A stretch of DNA of 64,000 nucleotides from CAWCTB01 sp963798275 (lineage in GTDB: Bacteria > Acidobacteriota > Terriglobia > Terriglobales > Acidobacteriaceae). Position 1 is the first letter of the stretch; every line of letters starts with the position of its first letter. The DNA lies in assembly GCA_963798275.1 (NCBI GenBank), contig CAWCTB010000051.1, positions 1 through 64,000 of the forward strand. Reading direction: 5' to 3'. The translations under genes were made by a program, and so were the position numbers. The notes beneath the pieces were generated by a model. It saw nothing but the letters and a program-made list of their open reading frames with translations. It was not told the origin of the DNA and searched no databases. Positions 47,145 to 55,607 of the stretch are shown piece by piece.

Positions 47145-48647
47145 ATGTCAACAGCAGTCAGCGCTGCCCCGGTTCTCAACAGCGTGGCCGAATTTCTCAG
47201 CAAGCCGCGCAAGATGTTCATCAACAACCAGTGGGTGGAATCGGCCTCCGGCAAGACGTTTCCCACCTATAACCCGGCGACGGGAGAAGTCCTAGCTAAG
47301 GTTGCCGAAGGCGATCGGGAAGACATAAACCGCGCCGTGAAGGCAGCGCGCAAAGCCTTTGACAGCGGCCCCTGGGCCGACATGACGCCCTCCGAGCGCG
47401 GCCGGTTGGTGTGGAAGCTGGGCGACCTGATCGAGCAGCACACCGAAGAGTTTGCCCAACTGGAGAGCCTCGACAACGGCAAGCCGCTTTCCGTCGCGCG
47501 CGTCGCCGATGTGCCGTTGGCGGTCGACCTGTTCCGCTACATGGCGGGCTGGGCGACCAAGGTCGAGGGCAACACCATTCCGATTTCGATGAAGTCGAAG
47601 CGCCAGCAGTATTTCGCCTATACGCGGCGGGAGCCGGTTGGCGTGGTCGGTCAGATCATCCCGTGGAACTTTCCGCTGCTGATGGCAGCGTGGAAGCTCG
47701 GTCCGGCGCTTGCCACCGGCTGCACGGTGGTGTTGAAGCCGGCCGAACAGACGCCGCTGAGCGCGTTGTTGCTGGCTGAGATGATCGCGGAAGCGGGATT
47801 CCCCGAAGGCGTGGTCAACGTGGTGACCGGATACGGCGAGACCGCAGGAGCGGCACTCGCGGCCCATCCGGATGTGGATAAGGTCGCCTTTACCGGATCG
47901 ACGGAAGTTGGCAAGTTGATTCTGCAGGCGGCTTCGGGCAATCTGAAGAAAGTTTCGTTGGAGTTGGGAGGCAAATCGCCGAACATCGTGTTCTCCGATG
48001 CCGAGATCAAGCCGACCATCGCGGGAGCGGCCAGCGCGATCTTCTTCAATCACGGCCAGTGCTGCTGCGCCGGGTCGCGTCTCTATGTCCAGAAGGACAT
48101 GTTCGACCAGGTGGTCGAAGGTGTCGCCGACCAGGCCCGGAAAATCAAGGTCGGCCCCGGCTTCGAACCCGACACCACCATGGGTCCGCTGGTCTCTGAG
48201 GAGCAACTGAACCGCGTCTGCAGTTATCTCGAAGCCGGATTGAACGAGGGGGCGGAGGCGATTGTTGGCGGCAAAAAGAAAGGCGGCCGGGGATATTTCG
48301 TGGAGCCGACCATCATGGTGAAGACGAATCCCAACATGAAGGTCGTCCGTGAGGAGATCTTCGGGCCGGTGGTCACCGCGAGCCCGTTCAGCGATATCGA
48401 TGAACTGGTGGCGGAGGCGAACCATACCGAGTACGGCCTGGCGGCAGGCGTGTGGACCAACGACCTCAGCAAGGCCCACCGCATTGCTCACAAGCTGCGT
48501 GCCGGTACGGTGTGGATCAACTGCTACAACGTCTTTGACGCGGCCCTTCCATTTGGCGGATACAAGCAGTCAGGCTGGGGCCGCGAGATGGGCCACGAAG
48601 TGCTGGAACTCTACACCGAAGTCAAGGCGATCTGCGCGGCGATCTAG
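47145..48647 (+). CDS. NAD(P)+-dependent aldehyde dehydrogenase
   Basis: 500 residues of the ALDH superfamily, betaine-aldehyde/retinal type. It oxidises aldehydes to acids. The catalytic Cys is in NHGQCCCAGSR near 304, the general base Glu in SLELGGKSPNIVF near 268 and the NAD-binding segment in PWNFPLLMAAWKLGPAL near 170. A perfect Shine-Dalgarno AAGGAGG lies upstream. The substrate is unknown. It is convergent with the radical SAM gene, with a terminator between them. Confidence 0.95.
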   Translation: MSTAVSAAPVLNSVAEFLSKPRKMFINNQWVESASGKTFPTYNPATGEVLAKVAEGDREDINRAVKAARKAFDSGPWADMTPSERGRLVWKLGDLIEQHTEEFAQLESLDNGKPLSVARVADVPLAVDLFRYMAGWATKVEGNTIPISMKSKRQQYFAYTRREPVGVVGQIIPWNFPLLMAAWKLGPALATGCTVVLKPAEQTPLSALLLAEMIAEAGFPEGVVNVVTGYGETAGAALAAHPDVDKVAFTGSTEVGKLILQAASGNLKKVSLELGGKSPNIVFSDAEIKPTIAGAASAIFFNHGQCCCAGSRLYVQKDMFDQVVEGVADQARKIKVGPGFEPDTTMGPLVSEEQLNRVCSYLEAGLNEGAEAIVGGKKKGGRGYFVEPTIMVKTNPNMKVVREEIFGPVVTASPFSDIDELVAEANHTEYGLAAGVWTNDLSKAHRIAHKLRAGTVWINCYNVFDAALPFGGYKQSGWGREMGHEVLELYTEVKAICAAI

Positions 48648-48672
48648 GCGTTTCTGATCGCACAAATGGGGC

Positions 48673-48693
48673 GGGCGCTGACCATCAGCGCCC
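48673..48693. terminator. Bidirectional hairpin terminator
   Basis: GGGCGCTGA-CCA-TCAGCGCCC is a perfect 9-base-pair stem between the converging aldehyde dehydrogenase and radical SAM genes. No long T run follows on either side. Confidence 0.6.
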
Positions 48694-48700
48694 GTTGCGT

Positions 48701-50371
48701 TTAGGCTTGGACCCAGTTGCGGCGCTCGACGAAGCTGTCGGGCTCATACGTCTTTCCTGCGGCCAGCTGGCGGTCCTCGCGCTTCGAGGTCCACAGCAGG
48801 ACCGGGCCGACGATGGCGCGTAAGCTGCGGGTCGCGAATCCGAACTCGTGTTCAATCTGTTTGCGTAATTCGCGGATTCTCTCGGAGACCGCCGCGTTGG
48901 TTTTCTTCAGGCGCTTTTCCATCACCCACAACGCTGCGTTATACGTCGTCCTTAGTTTGATGGCTTCGTTTTCCATGCGCTTGCGCACCCGCCCGTCAGG
49001 GTGGTGGCCATAGCGTTTCCATCCTTGGAAGATGGTCTCGCAAATTCGGAACAGGCTGGGACCGTTCCGCTCCAGGTCGAAGCGAAAGGCCCAGTCCAGG
49101 AACTGTTTGGACTGTTCGCGGGAGATTGCAGCGTGCTTGAAGTTGAACTTGAACTGCCCGTGAATGTCGGCGAGGTCGATGCCTTCCAGCATGCGACCCT
49201 GCTGCGTTACCTCGGTGAATAGCGGGGTGCCCGGCACCGGCGTGTACAACATGAACTGGTGGAAGTCGGTGCAGTGTGAAACCGCATACTCGATCTCGTC
49301 GTGGATGTTCTCCGGCGTGTGATGTTCCAGGCCGACGATGGTTGAGCCCAGCAGTTTGATTCCATGTTGCCGCAATTCCGACGCCAGCGCCTGGGTGTCG
49401 GTGTTCTTCAGCTTGGCGTAACTGGAGTTGGGAGATTCCAGCCCCAGCCATATCCAGGAAATGCCCAGTTCGACCAACTCTTCGATCGAATACTTGCGAA
49501 TCGCATTGACCGACGAGAACACGTAAAGCGACCAGCTCTTGCCGCCCTCTTTCATGCGCGACAGCAGTTGCATGGCGCGCGGCCGGTTCAGCAGGAAGTT
49601 CTCGTCCATCACGAAGAAAGAGTTCACGCCCAACGCCTGCTCCATGTGCTCCATGACATGAAACAGCTGGTCGCCGCTGTCGTAAAAATTGATGCTCTTC
49701 CCTTTGCCGCCGAAGAAGGACGAGGTGGTACAGAAATTACAGCCCATAGGACAGCCGACGGAGGGAATGATGGTGGCCGCCGTGTCGCGCGTGCTGTCGG
49801 GCACCCTCATGCCCAGAACGCGCATACCAAAGCCGGAGAGAATCTCGGGATGCTCGATGGGAGCCGCGGGATCGTCCCCGAGGTAACTGCGCATCCAGGC
49901 AATGCCTTCTCCGCGCACGATGTAGTCGGCATCGATCATCCTGTCAATGCCTGGAATCGCCGCCACGTGGCCGCCGACGATGATCTTTGATGCGGGCGAG
50001 AGCTTGCGAACCCGACGGCACATCTCGCGAACTTTGCCGAAGTTGGGGATGATGCCGGAGATACCGACGACGTCGTATTGCGTCGCCGTGAGCTCCTGCT
50101 CGAATCGATCCAGGGTAGGGAAGTCGAGCAGCGTGCTGGGAGCCGAGATATTGCGCTGGATCATCATCAGTCCCCAGGAGCGGTGAAACATGCGCAGCGA
50201 AAAGCTGCCTTGCTCGCGGGTGACCTGGTTGTGATACAGCTCCATGGGATTGATGGCGCGGCTACCGAATTCGTCGTCGCGCGCGTAGGGGCCGAATACG
50301 GAGGTTAGAAGGACGCGGGCCTGATTTCCCCTGGGATGTGGTGCGGGAACTTCGCCTGAAATTGTGACCAT
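48701..50371 (-). CDS. B12-binding-type radical SAM protein
   Basis: About 556 residues. The N-terminal part (20-150) looks like a cobalamin-binding Rossmann domain (RVLLTSVFGPYA, VVGISGIIPNFGKV, KIIVGGHVAAIPG). The radical SAM cluster motif is VGCPMGCNFCTTSSFFGG near 215, and VFSSVNAIRKYSIEELVELGISWIWLGLES is the rest of the barrel. A helical C-terminal extension follows (KRLKKTNAAVSERIRELRKQ). An in-frame ATG lies 16 codons earlier (50419). Members of this group methylate or rearrange unactivated carbons, often in lipids; the substrate is unknown. Confidence 0.85.
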   Translation of the reverse strand: MVTISGEVPAPHPRGNQARVLLTSVFGPYARDDEFGSRAINPMELYHNQVTREQGSFSLRMFHRSWGLMMIQRNISAPSTLLDFPTLDRFEQELTATQYDVVGISGIIPNFGKVREMCRRVRKLSPASKIIVGGHVAAIPGIDRMIDADYIVRGEGIAWMRSYLGDDPAAPIEHPEILSGFGMRVLGMRVPDSTRDTAATIIPSVGCPMGCNFCTTSSFFGGKGKSINFYDSGDQLFHVMEHMEQALGVNSFFVMDENFLLNRPRAMQLLSRMKEGGKSWSLYVFSSVNAIRKYSIEELVELGISWIWLGLESPNSSYAKLKNTDTQALASELRQHGIKLLGSTIVGLEHHTPENIHDEIEYAVSHCTDFHQFMLYTPVPGTPLFTEVTQQGRMLEGIDLADIHGQFKFNFKHAAISREQSKQFLDWAFRFDLERNGPSLFRICETIFQGWKRYGHHPDGRVRKRMENEAIKLRTTYNAALWVMEKRLKKTNAAVSERIRELRKQIEHEFGFATRSLRAIVGPVLLWTSKREDRQLAAGKTYEPDSFVERRNWVQA

Positions 50372-50483
50372 GAACTCATCGTAGGAAGCTGAGGTGACAA
50401 GTTCAGTGACGTAGCGCATTCCAATGGTGATATGACAGAACTCTTACATCTGGCGGGAATGCGAACGTCAGTCGCCGCGAGAA

Positions 50484-50511
50484 GAAAAAAGGCAGGACGC
50501 AAGTCCTGCCT
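50484..50511 (-). terminator. Intrinsic terminator of the first spy gene
   Basis: Read on the minus strand, AGGCAGGAC-TTGC-GTCCTGCCT is a perfect 9-base-pair stem followed by TTTTTC. It lies 22 bases beyond the stop of the chaperone gene. Confidence 0.85.
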
Positions 50512-50533
50512 GGACGAAGCAGAGTGGCAACGA

Positions 50534-51034
50534 CTACTGTTGCGTGCTCTGAGAGCTCGATTGCGACAGCTTCTGGATACGGCTGGTGAGGCGCGCGAGT
50601 TGCTTGGCGCGCAGTTGCTCGGCAGTTGCCTGCTGCTCCGGGGTCAGCACCTGGGTATAGATCTGGTGCTGGACGGCCTGCTTCTGCATCATCAGTTGCG
50701 CCATCAATTGACCCTGCTGCAAAGCCAGCGCTTGCACCTTGGCCTGGTCATAGGCGCCGTTCGCCGTCGCCGCCAGCAGCGCCTGCCTGTTCTGCGTCAT
50801 TTGCAGCCTCAGGGGGCGGATGTTTGGCCGGTTCGCCTGCAGGATGCTCTTGACCTGGGCCTTCTGCGCGTCGGTCAGGTTCAGCTCACGCGAAAGATAT
50901 GCCATTCTGGAATGGCGATGTCCCTGCCACACCGATGTGGCCTGGGATGACTCCTGGGCGTAACTCAACATCGCGGCGCCACACAGCATCAATGCCAGCA
51001 GCGCGGCCGCGACCATCAATAACTTGGACTTCAT
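50534..51034 (-). CDS. Spy/CpxP-family periplasmic chaperone
   Basis: 166 residues with a signal peptide (LLALMLCGAAMLSYA-Q). The body carries the LTXXQ-like motifs: LNLTDAQKAQVKSILQAN near 53 and QVLTPEQQATAEQLRAKQ near 128, the hallmark of Spy/CpxP. The rest is Gln/Ala-rich helix. Spy-like proteins hold unfolding proteins in the periplasm without ATP. A paralogue lies immediately upstream on the same strand. Confidence 0.88.
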   Translation of the reverse strand: MKSKLLMVAAALLALMLCGAAMLSYAQESSQATSVWQGHRHSRMAYLSRELNLTDAQKAQVKSILQANRPNIRPLRLQMTQNRQALLAATANGAYDQAKVQALALQQGQLMAQLMMQKQAVQHQIYTQVLTPEQQATAEQLRAKQLARLTSRIQKLSQSSSQSTQQ

Positions 51035-51154
51035 GGGATTCTCTCCTTCAGACAGTACATCTAACCTGTCACAGTGTTAAACGTTCGCCGCGCTCGTTTG
51101 ACGGTTAAGTCTCATTGCGAAAGTGTGAAGATTTGTCGCACGTTCCTGGAAGCA

Positions 51155-51192
51155 GATCGGGGAGGAGCAGTGATTGTGCTCCTGCCCCGATC
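51155..51192. terminator. Strong hairpin between the two spy genes
   Basis: GATCGGGG and AGGAGCA pair with TGCTCCT and CCCCGATC, with one bulged G and a seven-base loop. It lies just after the stop of the upstream spy gene on the minus strand. No T run follows, so termination would be partial; it could also stabilise mRNA ends. Confidence 0.6.
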
Positions 51193-51201
51193 ACGGCTCA
51201 C

Positions 51202-51699
51202 TTAGTCAGCGGGCGGCGCTGGTGGTTCTGCGCCGGACTGCATCTTCTGCAGATGCTGGCTGATGCGGTTGATCTCGTCAGTGCGCATCTGGTCGGCCTT
51301 GGCGCGCTGCTCGGTGGTCAGTACCTGGGTATAGATCTGGTGCTGCAGCGCCTCGTGCTGCACGGTCATGGCTGCGCTGATCTGGGCCTGTTGATTGGCC
51401 AGCGCCTGAATCTTCGCCGGGTCGTAGGCTCCGTTGGCGGTTGCCTGCAACAAGGCTGCGCGGTTCTGTTCCATCTGCTGCATCAGCCCTTTCATGGTTG
51501 CCTTGTTGGCGTCCATGATGCTTTTGACCTGCGCTTGTTGCGCGTCCGTCAGGTTCAGGTCGCGAAGCATGCCCATCGGCCCATGGCCGGGTCCGCCAAA
51601 CCCTGGACCGCCCATGGGGTGTTGCGCATAAGCGCTAAGACCAAGGCTGCCGACCAGTAACAGCAGAGTTCCAATTCTTGCCATCCACTTCGTTTTCAT
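51202..51699 (-). CDS. Second Spy/CpxP-family periplasmic chaperone
   Basis: About 165 residues from MKTKWMARIGTLLLLVG; the signal peptide ends LSAYA-Q. The LTXXQ motifs are DLNLTDAQQAQVKSIMDANKA and VLTTEQRAKADQMRT. A Gly/Pro-rich start (HPMGGPGFGGPGHGPMG) precedes the first helix. A longer open frame starts 26 codons earlier but lacks a signal peptide at its start. It is a diverged copy of the neighbouring gene (both have ANGAYD and HQIYTQVLT). Confidence 0.88.
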   Translation of the reverse strand: MKTKWMARIGTLLLLVGSLGLSAYAQHPMGGPGFGGPGHGPMGMLRDLNLTDAQQAQVKSIMDANKATMKGLMQQMEQNRAALLQATANGAYDPAKIQALANQQAQISAAMTVQHEALQHQIYTQVLTTEQRAKADQMRTDEINRISQHLQKMQSGAEPPAPPAD

Positions 51700-52225
51700 C
51701 AGTCGTCTAATCTCCTCTTCCCTTGCATCTTTCCGGCCAGTTGAACGGTTGTCGCGTTCAGGAGACGCGAGGGTCACGGGCCGCTACGGTGTTGAGCAGA
51801 CCCCTAACCGTCCACATTCCTTCGCTCCAACATCCTGTTCAACTAATCTTCGGGCGCTTCCTTGAAAAAGTTCCGAATTCTGCGGGCCGCCGGATCGGCA
51901 ATGATTGGCACCTCAGTGCTAAAGATCCGGGAAAAATTCGACCTGTACAACCGAAGTGGTAGGAGAGGATATCCGATCCTCGATTTTTCATGTAACAGAT
52001 ACATATCTGTAATGTTAGCTTCTCAGTCCTGTAAGCATCCGGCTCCCATTACGGTGATTTTGTGCCTAACGTCACAAGCATCGGTGAGAGAAGTCCGCCC
52101 CTGACGTAGCTCCCACGCCTTAAAGTCTCGGCCCATCACCCAAATTGCCGGATGGTGCCTGCGGTAATCGTTCCGATCACGGGGTATCCATCCGCAACCG
52201 ACTTACGCCCACAAAGGGAGGCGAA
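51700..52225. other. Intergenic region between spy genes and porin
   Basis: 526 bases. It holds two inverted repeats, GAGGAT-ATCCG-ATCCTC at 51965-51981 and the palindrome described next, and ends with GGGAGG before the porin ATG. The sequence is more AT-rich around 51840-52080 than its neighbours. No gene was recognised. Confidence 0.5.
51995..52010. promoter_or_regulatory. Inverted repeat ACAGATA-CA-TATCTGT
   Basis: Seven-base perfect arms with a two-base spacer, 215 bases upstream of the porin-like gene and in an AT-rich patch. Likely a protein-binding site for a symmetric regulator, but position relative to a promoter is not established. Confidence 0.4.
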
Positions 52226-54223
52226 ATGAAAGCTCTGCTCCAATCAGCTGTACTGTCTCTGATGGTCAGTCTCTGTCTGTGCGTTCCGTCGCTATTTGCG
52301 GCAGATGCAGCGGGGGCTGTTCCGGTCGATGGAACGGCTACTGCTGCGCCTGATCCAGCGCCCAATGGCGCGGGATCGCACGCACAGCCCAACCTCAACT
52401 CTGCTTTGTTGCAGGTCTTAGTCAACAAGGGCATTCTCACTTCCGGCGAGGCCGCTACCCTGGGAAGTGCAACCGGGACAGGGGGAACGCAGCAGCTCTT
52501 GCTGTTGCTGAAAGAAAAAGGCCTCATCAGCGAATCGGACTTGACCGCATTGCAAGGCGGCTACCCGGATCGCATGGACGACCATATGGTTGCCGATACG
52601 CACGGCAACGACGCGGTGCTGACCGCATCAACCGGGCAAGCCAGCAGTGCGGTCGCTTCGCCCAAAGAGACACACCCCGCTCCGGTGGTAGTCCCCGCGG
52701 TGGCGCCGGTACGGGTACTTCCGATCGGTCCGCCGGTGAAAGACGAGCTAGCTCCCGCCCTGAAACTAGGGGCCGTAAGGATGACGCCGTATGGCTTCAT
52801 CAAGGCCACAGCCGCTTACGACTCAACTCAGCCCCGTGGCGATGACTTCCCGGTTCCCGCCTTCCTGAACGCCGACACCGGCCCTAACCCTAATCCGGAA
52901 TTCCACGTCAAGGCGCGGCAAACCCGCATGGGTTCCAAGTTCGAGTGGCCGGATGTTTCGAAAAACGTCACGATCACCGGACAAATCGAAGCGGATTTCG
53001 AGGGCAACTTCAGCCGGGTTGACAACCGTAACGTGTCCACCATTCGCAGCAATGCCTTACAGTTGCGGCTGGCCTTCGGACGCATCGACTGGACTGTGAA
53101 ACCGAACACAGACGTATTCTTCGAAGCCGGCCAGGACTGGACGATCTTCGGGTCCAGCGCGCTGATGAACCTGTTTGAGACGACGTTCTTTGGCGCTTAC
53201 TGGGGCAATCTTTACGAGCGCGCGCCGCAGATGCGTTTGGGTTTCGTGCAGAAGCTCGGTGGCTCGCGTAACTGGAAGCTCTCGCCTGAGTTTGCGATCA
53301 TGACTCCGGCGGAGGGCAACGTCCCGGCAGATAGCGTTACCTGCACCATCAAGGCTCTGGGTACAGCCACAACCTGCACGGTGCTTGACGGCACCGCCAA
53401 CCAGTTGGGATATGGCGAGCGCCAGGGTGCTGACAACGCGAAACCTGAGATCGAATCGAGGGTGGTCCTGCAGTTCCAGCTGGACAAGGCTCCGGGCGTG
53501 GTTCCTGCAGAGATTCTCTGGAGCGGCTTCTACAGCGGACGCCAGGCAACCGTGCTGGGTTCCGCCGTTCCCGCCGCTTACAAGGCTGCCTTCCCGACGG
53601 GAGTTGACAATAACAGTAACGGGTACGGCAATCAGATCGCGGTCTCACTGCCAACTCGCTGGGCAACGGTCGTAGCCAGCGGTTACATGGGAGCGGACCT
53701 GAGATTCTTCTTCGGCGGACAGCTCTTGTCCAACTACAACTACACCGGCGGACTCACCAGCTTGGCGAGTGCGGCGTCGGTGGATGGCTCTTCGACCGTG
53801 TTCTTTGGGACCAATGCCGCCGGCCGGGCAGTGGTTGCTCCGCAAAAATCAGTGCGCGGCTACGGCGGATTCGTTCAGGTCGGATTCCCCATCTCGCGCT
53901 GGTTTAACGCCGATCCAAAGGGCAGAAATGCCGGCTGGCAAGCGTATTTCGAATACGGCCTTGATGCGGCCAATGCCAACGACTTCAGGTTTGCCAAGGA
54001 CATTGGCGCAACCACCGGTGGCGGCCCCATCAAGAGTTCGATCAAAGCTGTAACAGTGTTTTATAAGATGAACCCTTGGGTTCAGTTCGGCTTTGAAGAG
54101 AGCCACTACTCTAGTTACGCTGTTCCGGATAAGGAAGGGATTTGCACCACCAAGATCTCCGGAGTGCCCAATTGCACCTCGGTCGATTGGCGCACGGAGT
54201 TTGGTCCGGTGTTTACCTTCTGA
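52226..54223 (+). CDS. Porin-like outer-membrane protein
   Basis: 665 residues from MKALLQSAVL, with GGGAGG just upstream and a signal peptide ending SLFAADA. Residues 45-115 carry two copies of a helical motif (LLQVLVNKGILTSGEAATL and LLLLKEKGLISESDLTAL). From about 200 to the end the sequence alternates aromatic and polar residues as in a beta-barrel (ALQLRLAFGRIDWTVKPNTDVFFEAGQDW, WVQFGFEESHYSSYAV) and ends in Phe. It looks like a large channel for passive uptake; the solute is unknown. Confidence 0.8.
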   Translation: MKALLQSAVLSLMVSLCLCVPSLFAADAAGAVPVDGTATAAPDPAPNGAGSHAQPNLNSALLQVLVNKGILTSGEAATLGSATGTGGTQQLLLLLKEKGLISESDLTALQGGYPDRMDDHMVADTHGNDAVLTASTGQASSAVASPKETHPAPVVVPAVAPVRVLPIGPPVKDELAPALKLGAVRMTPYGFIKATAAYDSTQPRGDDFPVPAFLNADTGPNPNPEFHVKARQTRMGSKFEWPDVSKNVTITGQIEADFEGNFSRVDNRNVSTIRSNALQLRLAFGRIDWTVKPNTDVFFEAGQDWTIFGSSALMNLFETTFFGAYWGNLYERAPQMRLGFVQKLGGSRNWKLSPEFAIMTPAEGNVPADSVTCTIKALGTATTCTVLDGTANQLGYGERQGADNAKPEIESRVVLQFQLDKAPGVVPAEILWSGFYSGRQATVLGSAVPAAYKAAFPTGVDNNSNGYGNQIAVSLPTRWATVVASGYMGADLRFFFGGQLLSNYNYTGGLTSLASAASVDGSSTVFFGTNAAGRAVVAPQKSVRGYGGFVQVGFPISRWFNADPKGRNAGWQAYFEYGLDAANANDFRFAKDIGATTGGGPIKSSIKAVTVFYKMNPWVQFGFEESHYSSYAVPDKEGICTTKISGVPNCTSVDWRTEFGPVFTF

Positions 54224-54241
54224 CCGGGACTTGTTGACTAT

Positions 54242-54282
54242 GGAGAGCTCAGGGCGAAGCGAGCGGACGCTCGGAGCTCTCC
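54242..54282. terminator. Long stem-loop after the porin gene
   Basis: GGAGAGCTC at 54242-54250 pairs with GAGCTCTCC at 54274-54282, and an inner stem CGAGCG at 54260-54265 pairs with CGCTCG at 54268-54273. It begins 19 bases after the porin stop. No T run follows. Confidence 0.6.
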
Positions 54283-54294
54283 GGCCTCCTTGGC

Positions 54295-54329
54295 GCGCGT
54301 AGATTGTCGCAAGGCGATGGTCTACGCGC
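54295..54329. repeat. Second long stem-loop after the porin gene
   Basis: GCGCGTAGA at 54295-54303 pairs with TCTACGCGC at 54321-54329; inside, TCGC pairs with GCGA around a short loop, with symmetric three-base internal gaps (TTG and TGG). It follows the first hairpin by 13 bases. Confidence 0.6.
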
Positions 54330-54649
54330 TACAGCGCGGTCGTACGCCCTAAATACTTCGCCATTACCAGAGTGATTGTTCTCGCCCTCACGCTGTCTCG
54401 CGTCGTAACCTCGCACAACGGCTGATGTCAAAAGTCCCCCCTGTTCAATAATCGGTAGTGACCGGTTTTCTGACCGCCCTCCAACAAATGCCAGCAGGAA
54501 CTTGTGCATCCTGCCGAGGCGCCGGGAAAATTGGAGGCCCGGGGCGGCAGCGGGTGGCTGCTGAGTGTCCTGGCCGCTCCCGCAGCGTCTGCCGCGTCGA
54601 TGGGGCGATAGCCTTAGGCTCACCTCATCGGGTACCATCAACCCTCTAT

Positions 54650-55426
54650 ATGAATTACATGCCCTTTCGTCTCCTGCGAAATCCACTGGTTTTCCTGGCC
54701 GAACTGCTCATCGCCGCCGCCTGCTATGCTCAGCTACCCGCGGGAACACTGCTTCCCACGATGCTGAATACCACGCTGAATTCCAACAGCGATAAGCCCG
54801 GCAAACATATCTCGGCCCAGATCAAGCAGGACGTTCCGTTGCCCGACCGTGGCAGAATCAAGGCTGGCTCGGAGATTACCGGCCACATCATCTCCGTCAG
54901 CCGGGGGGCGGGCGGCACTGCAGCGCGAATTGTGATGGCATTCGATACTTTGGACGCCGGCGGACGCACGCTCCACATCGCTACCGAGCTGCGAGCCTTG
55001 GCGTCGATGCAAGCCGTATACGAAGCGAGACAGCCAGCGAACCAGAGCGGATACGATAGCAACGTTTGGAACTGGAACGTAAGGCAGGTCGGGGGAGAAG
55101 TGGCCTTTGGCGGCAGGCAGGTGGTGATGGATGCGGCGGAACAGGTTGTCGGGCGCATGCCATCGCCGGGGGTGGTCATCGGCAAGGCACGGCCCAACCC
55201 GGAGCGCGGCTGCACCGCCGCTGTCGACAACGCGTTAGAACAGGCATTGTGGGTCTTCTCGACCGATGCCTGCGGCGTTTACGGCTTTGAAAATGTGAAG
55301 TTGGAACGGCCGGAGGCGAGCCAGCCGCGAGACCAGATTACGCTGGTGGCGCCGAATAAAGTGCTCGTCCGCGGAGGCAGCGGCTTGTTGCTTGCGGTGC
55401 TTCCGGAGAAATCAGCAGGCAAGTAG
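54650..55426 (+). CDS. Exported hypothetical protein with barrel-like core
   Basis: 258 residues starting MNYMPFRLL with a hydrophobic signal segment (FLAELLIAAACYAQ). The core (LPAGTLLPTMLNTTLNSNSDKPG, IKAGSEITGHIISVSRGAGG, NKVLVRGGSGLLLAV) resembles the beta-barrel of VirB10/TrbI-type proteins, where a threshold residue pattern sets up an oligomer. No conjugation genes are near, so I only note the likeness. The frame is open upstream, but the signal segment fixes the start. Confidence 0.6.
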   Translation: MNYMPFRLLRNPLVFLAELLIAAACYAQLPAGTLLPTMLNTTLNSNSDKPGKHISAQIKQDVPLPDRGRIKAGSEITGHIISVSRGAGGTAARIVMAFDTLDAGGRTLHIATELRALASMQAVYEARQPANQSGYDSNVWNWNVRQVGGEVAFGGRQVVMDAAEQVVGRMPSPGVVIGKARPNPERGCTAAVDNALEQALWVFSTDACGVYGFENVKLERPEASQPRDQITLVAPNKVLVRGGSGLLLAVLPEKSAGK

Positions 55427-55607
55427 GGGGCCCTGACAACCACTCAACGGCTACGGCCGGATTGTGCGGTGAATCACAGAAGAGTGTGAGATGAGTCCGC
55501 CCGCAGCGATTGGCGCGTGCCGTACTGTGAGACGAACGTAAGGCCAATCGCCAACCTGTGGCCTTGCCGCCAATACTGGCTACACCGGTTGGTCTGTGGG
55601 CATAAGC

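Larger units (their letters stand above)
54224..54649. other. Intergenic region after porin with twin hairpins
   Basis: 426 bases. The first 110 bases carry two strong stem-loops described separately. The rest shows no gene; an open frame that continues into the hypothetical protein gene lacks a plausible start before 54650. Confidence 0.5.
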
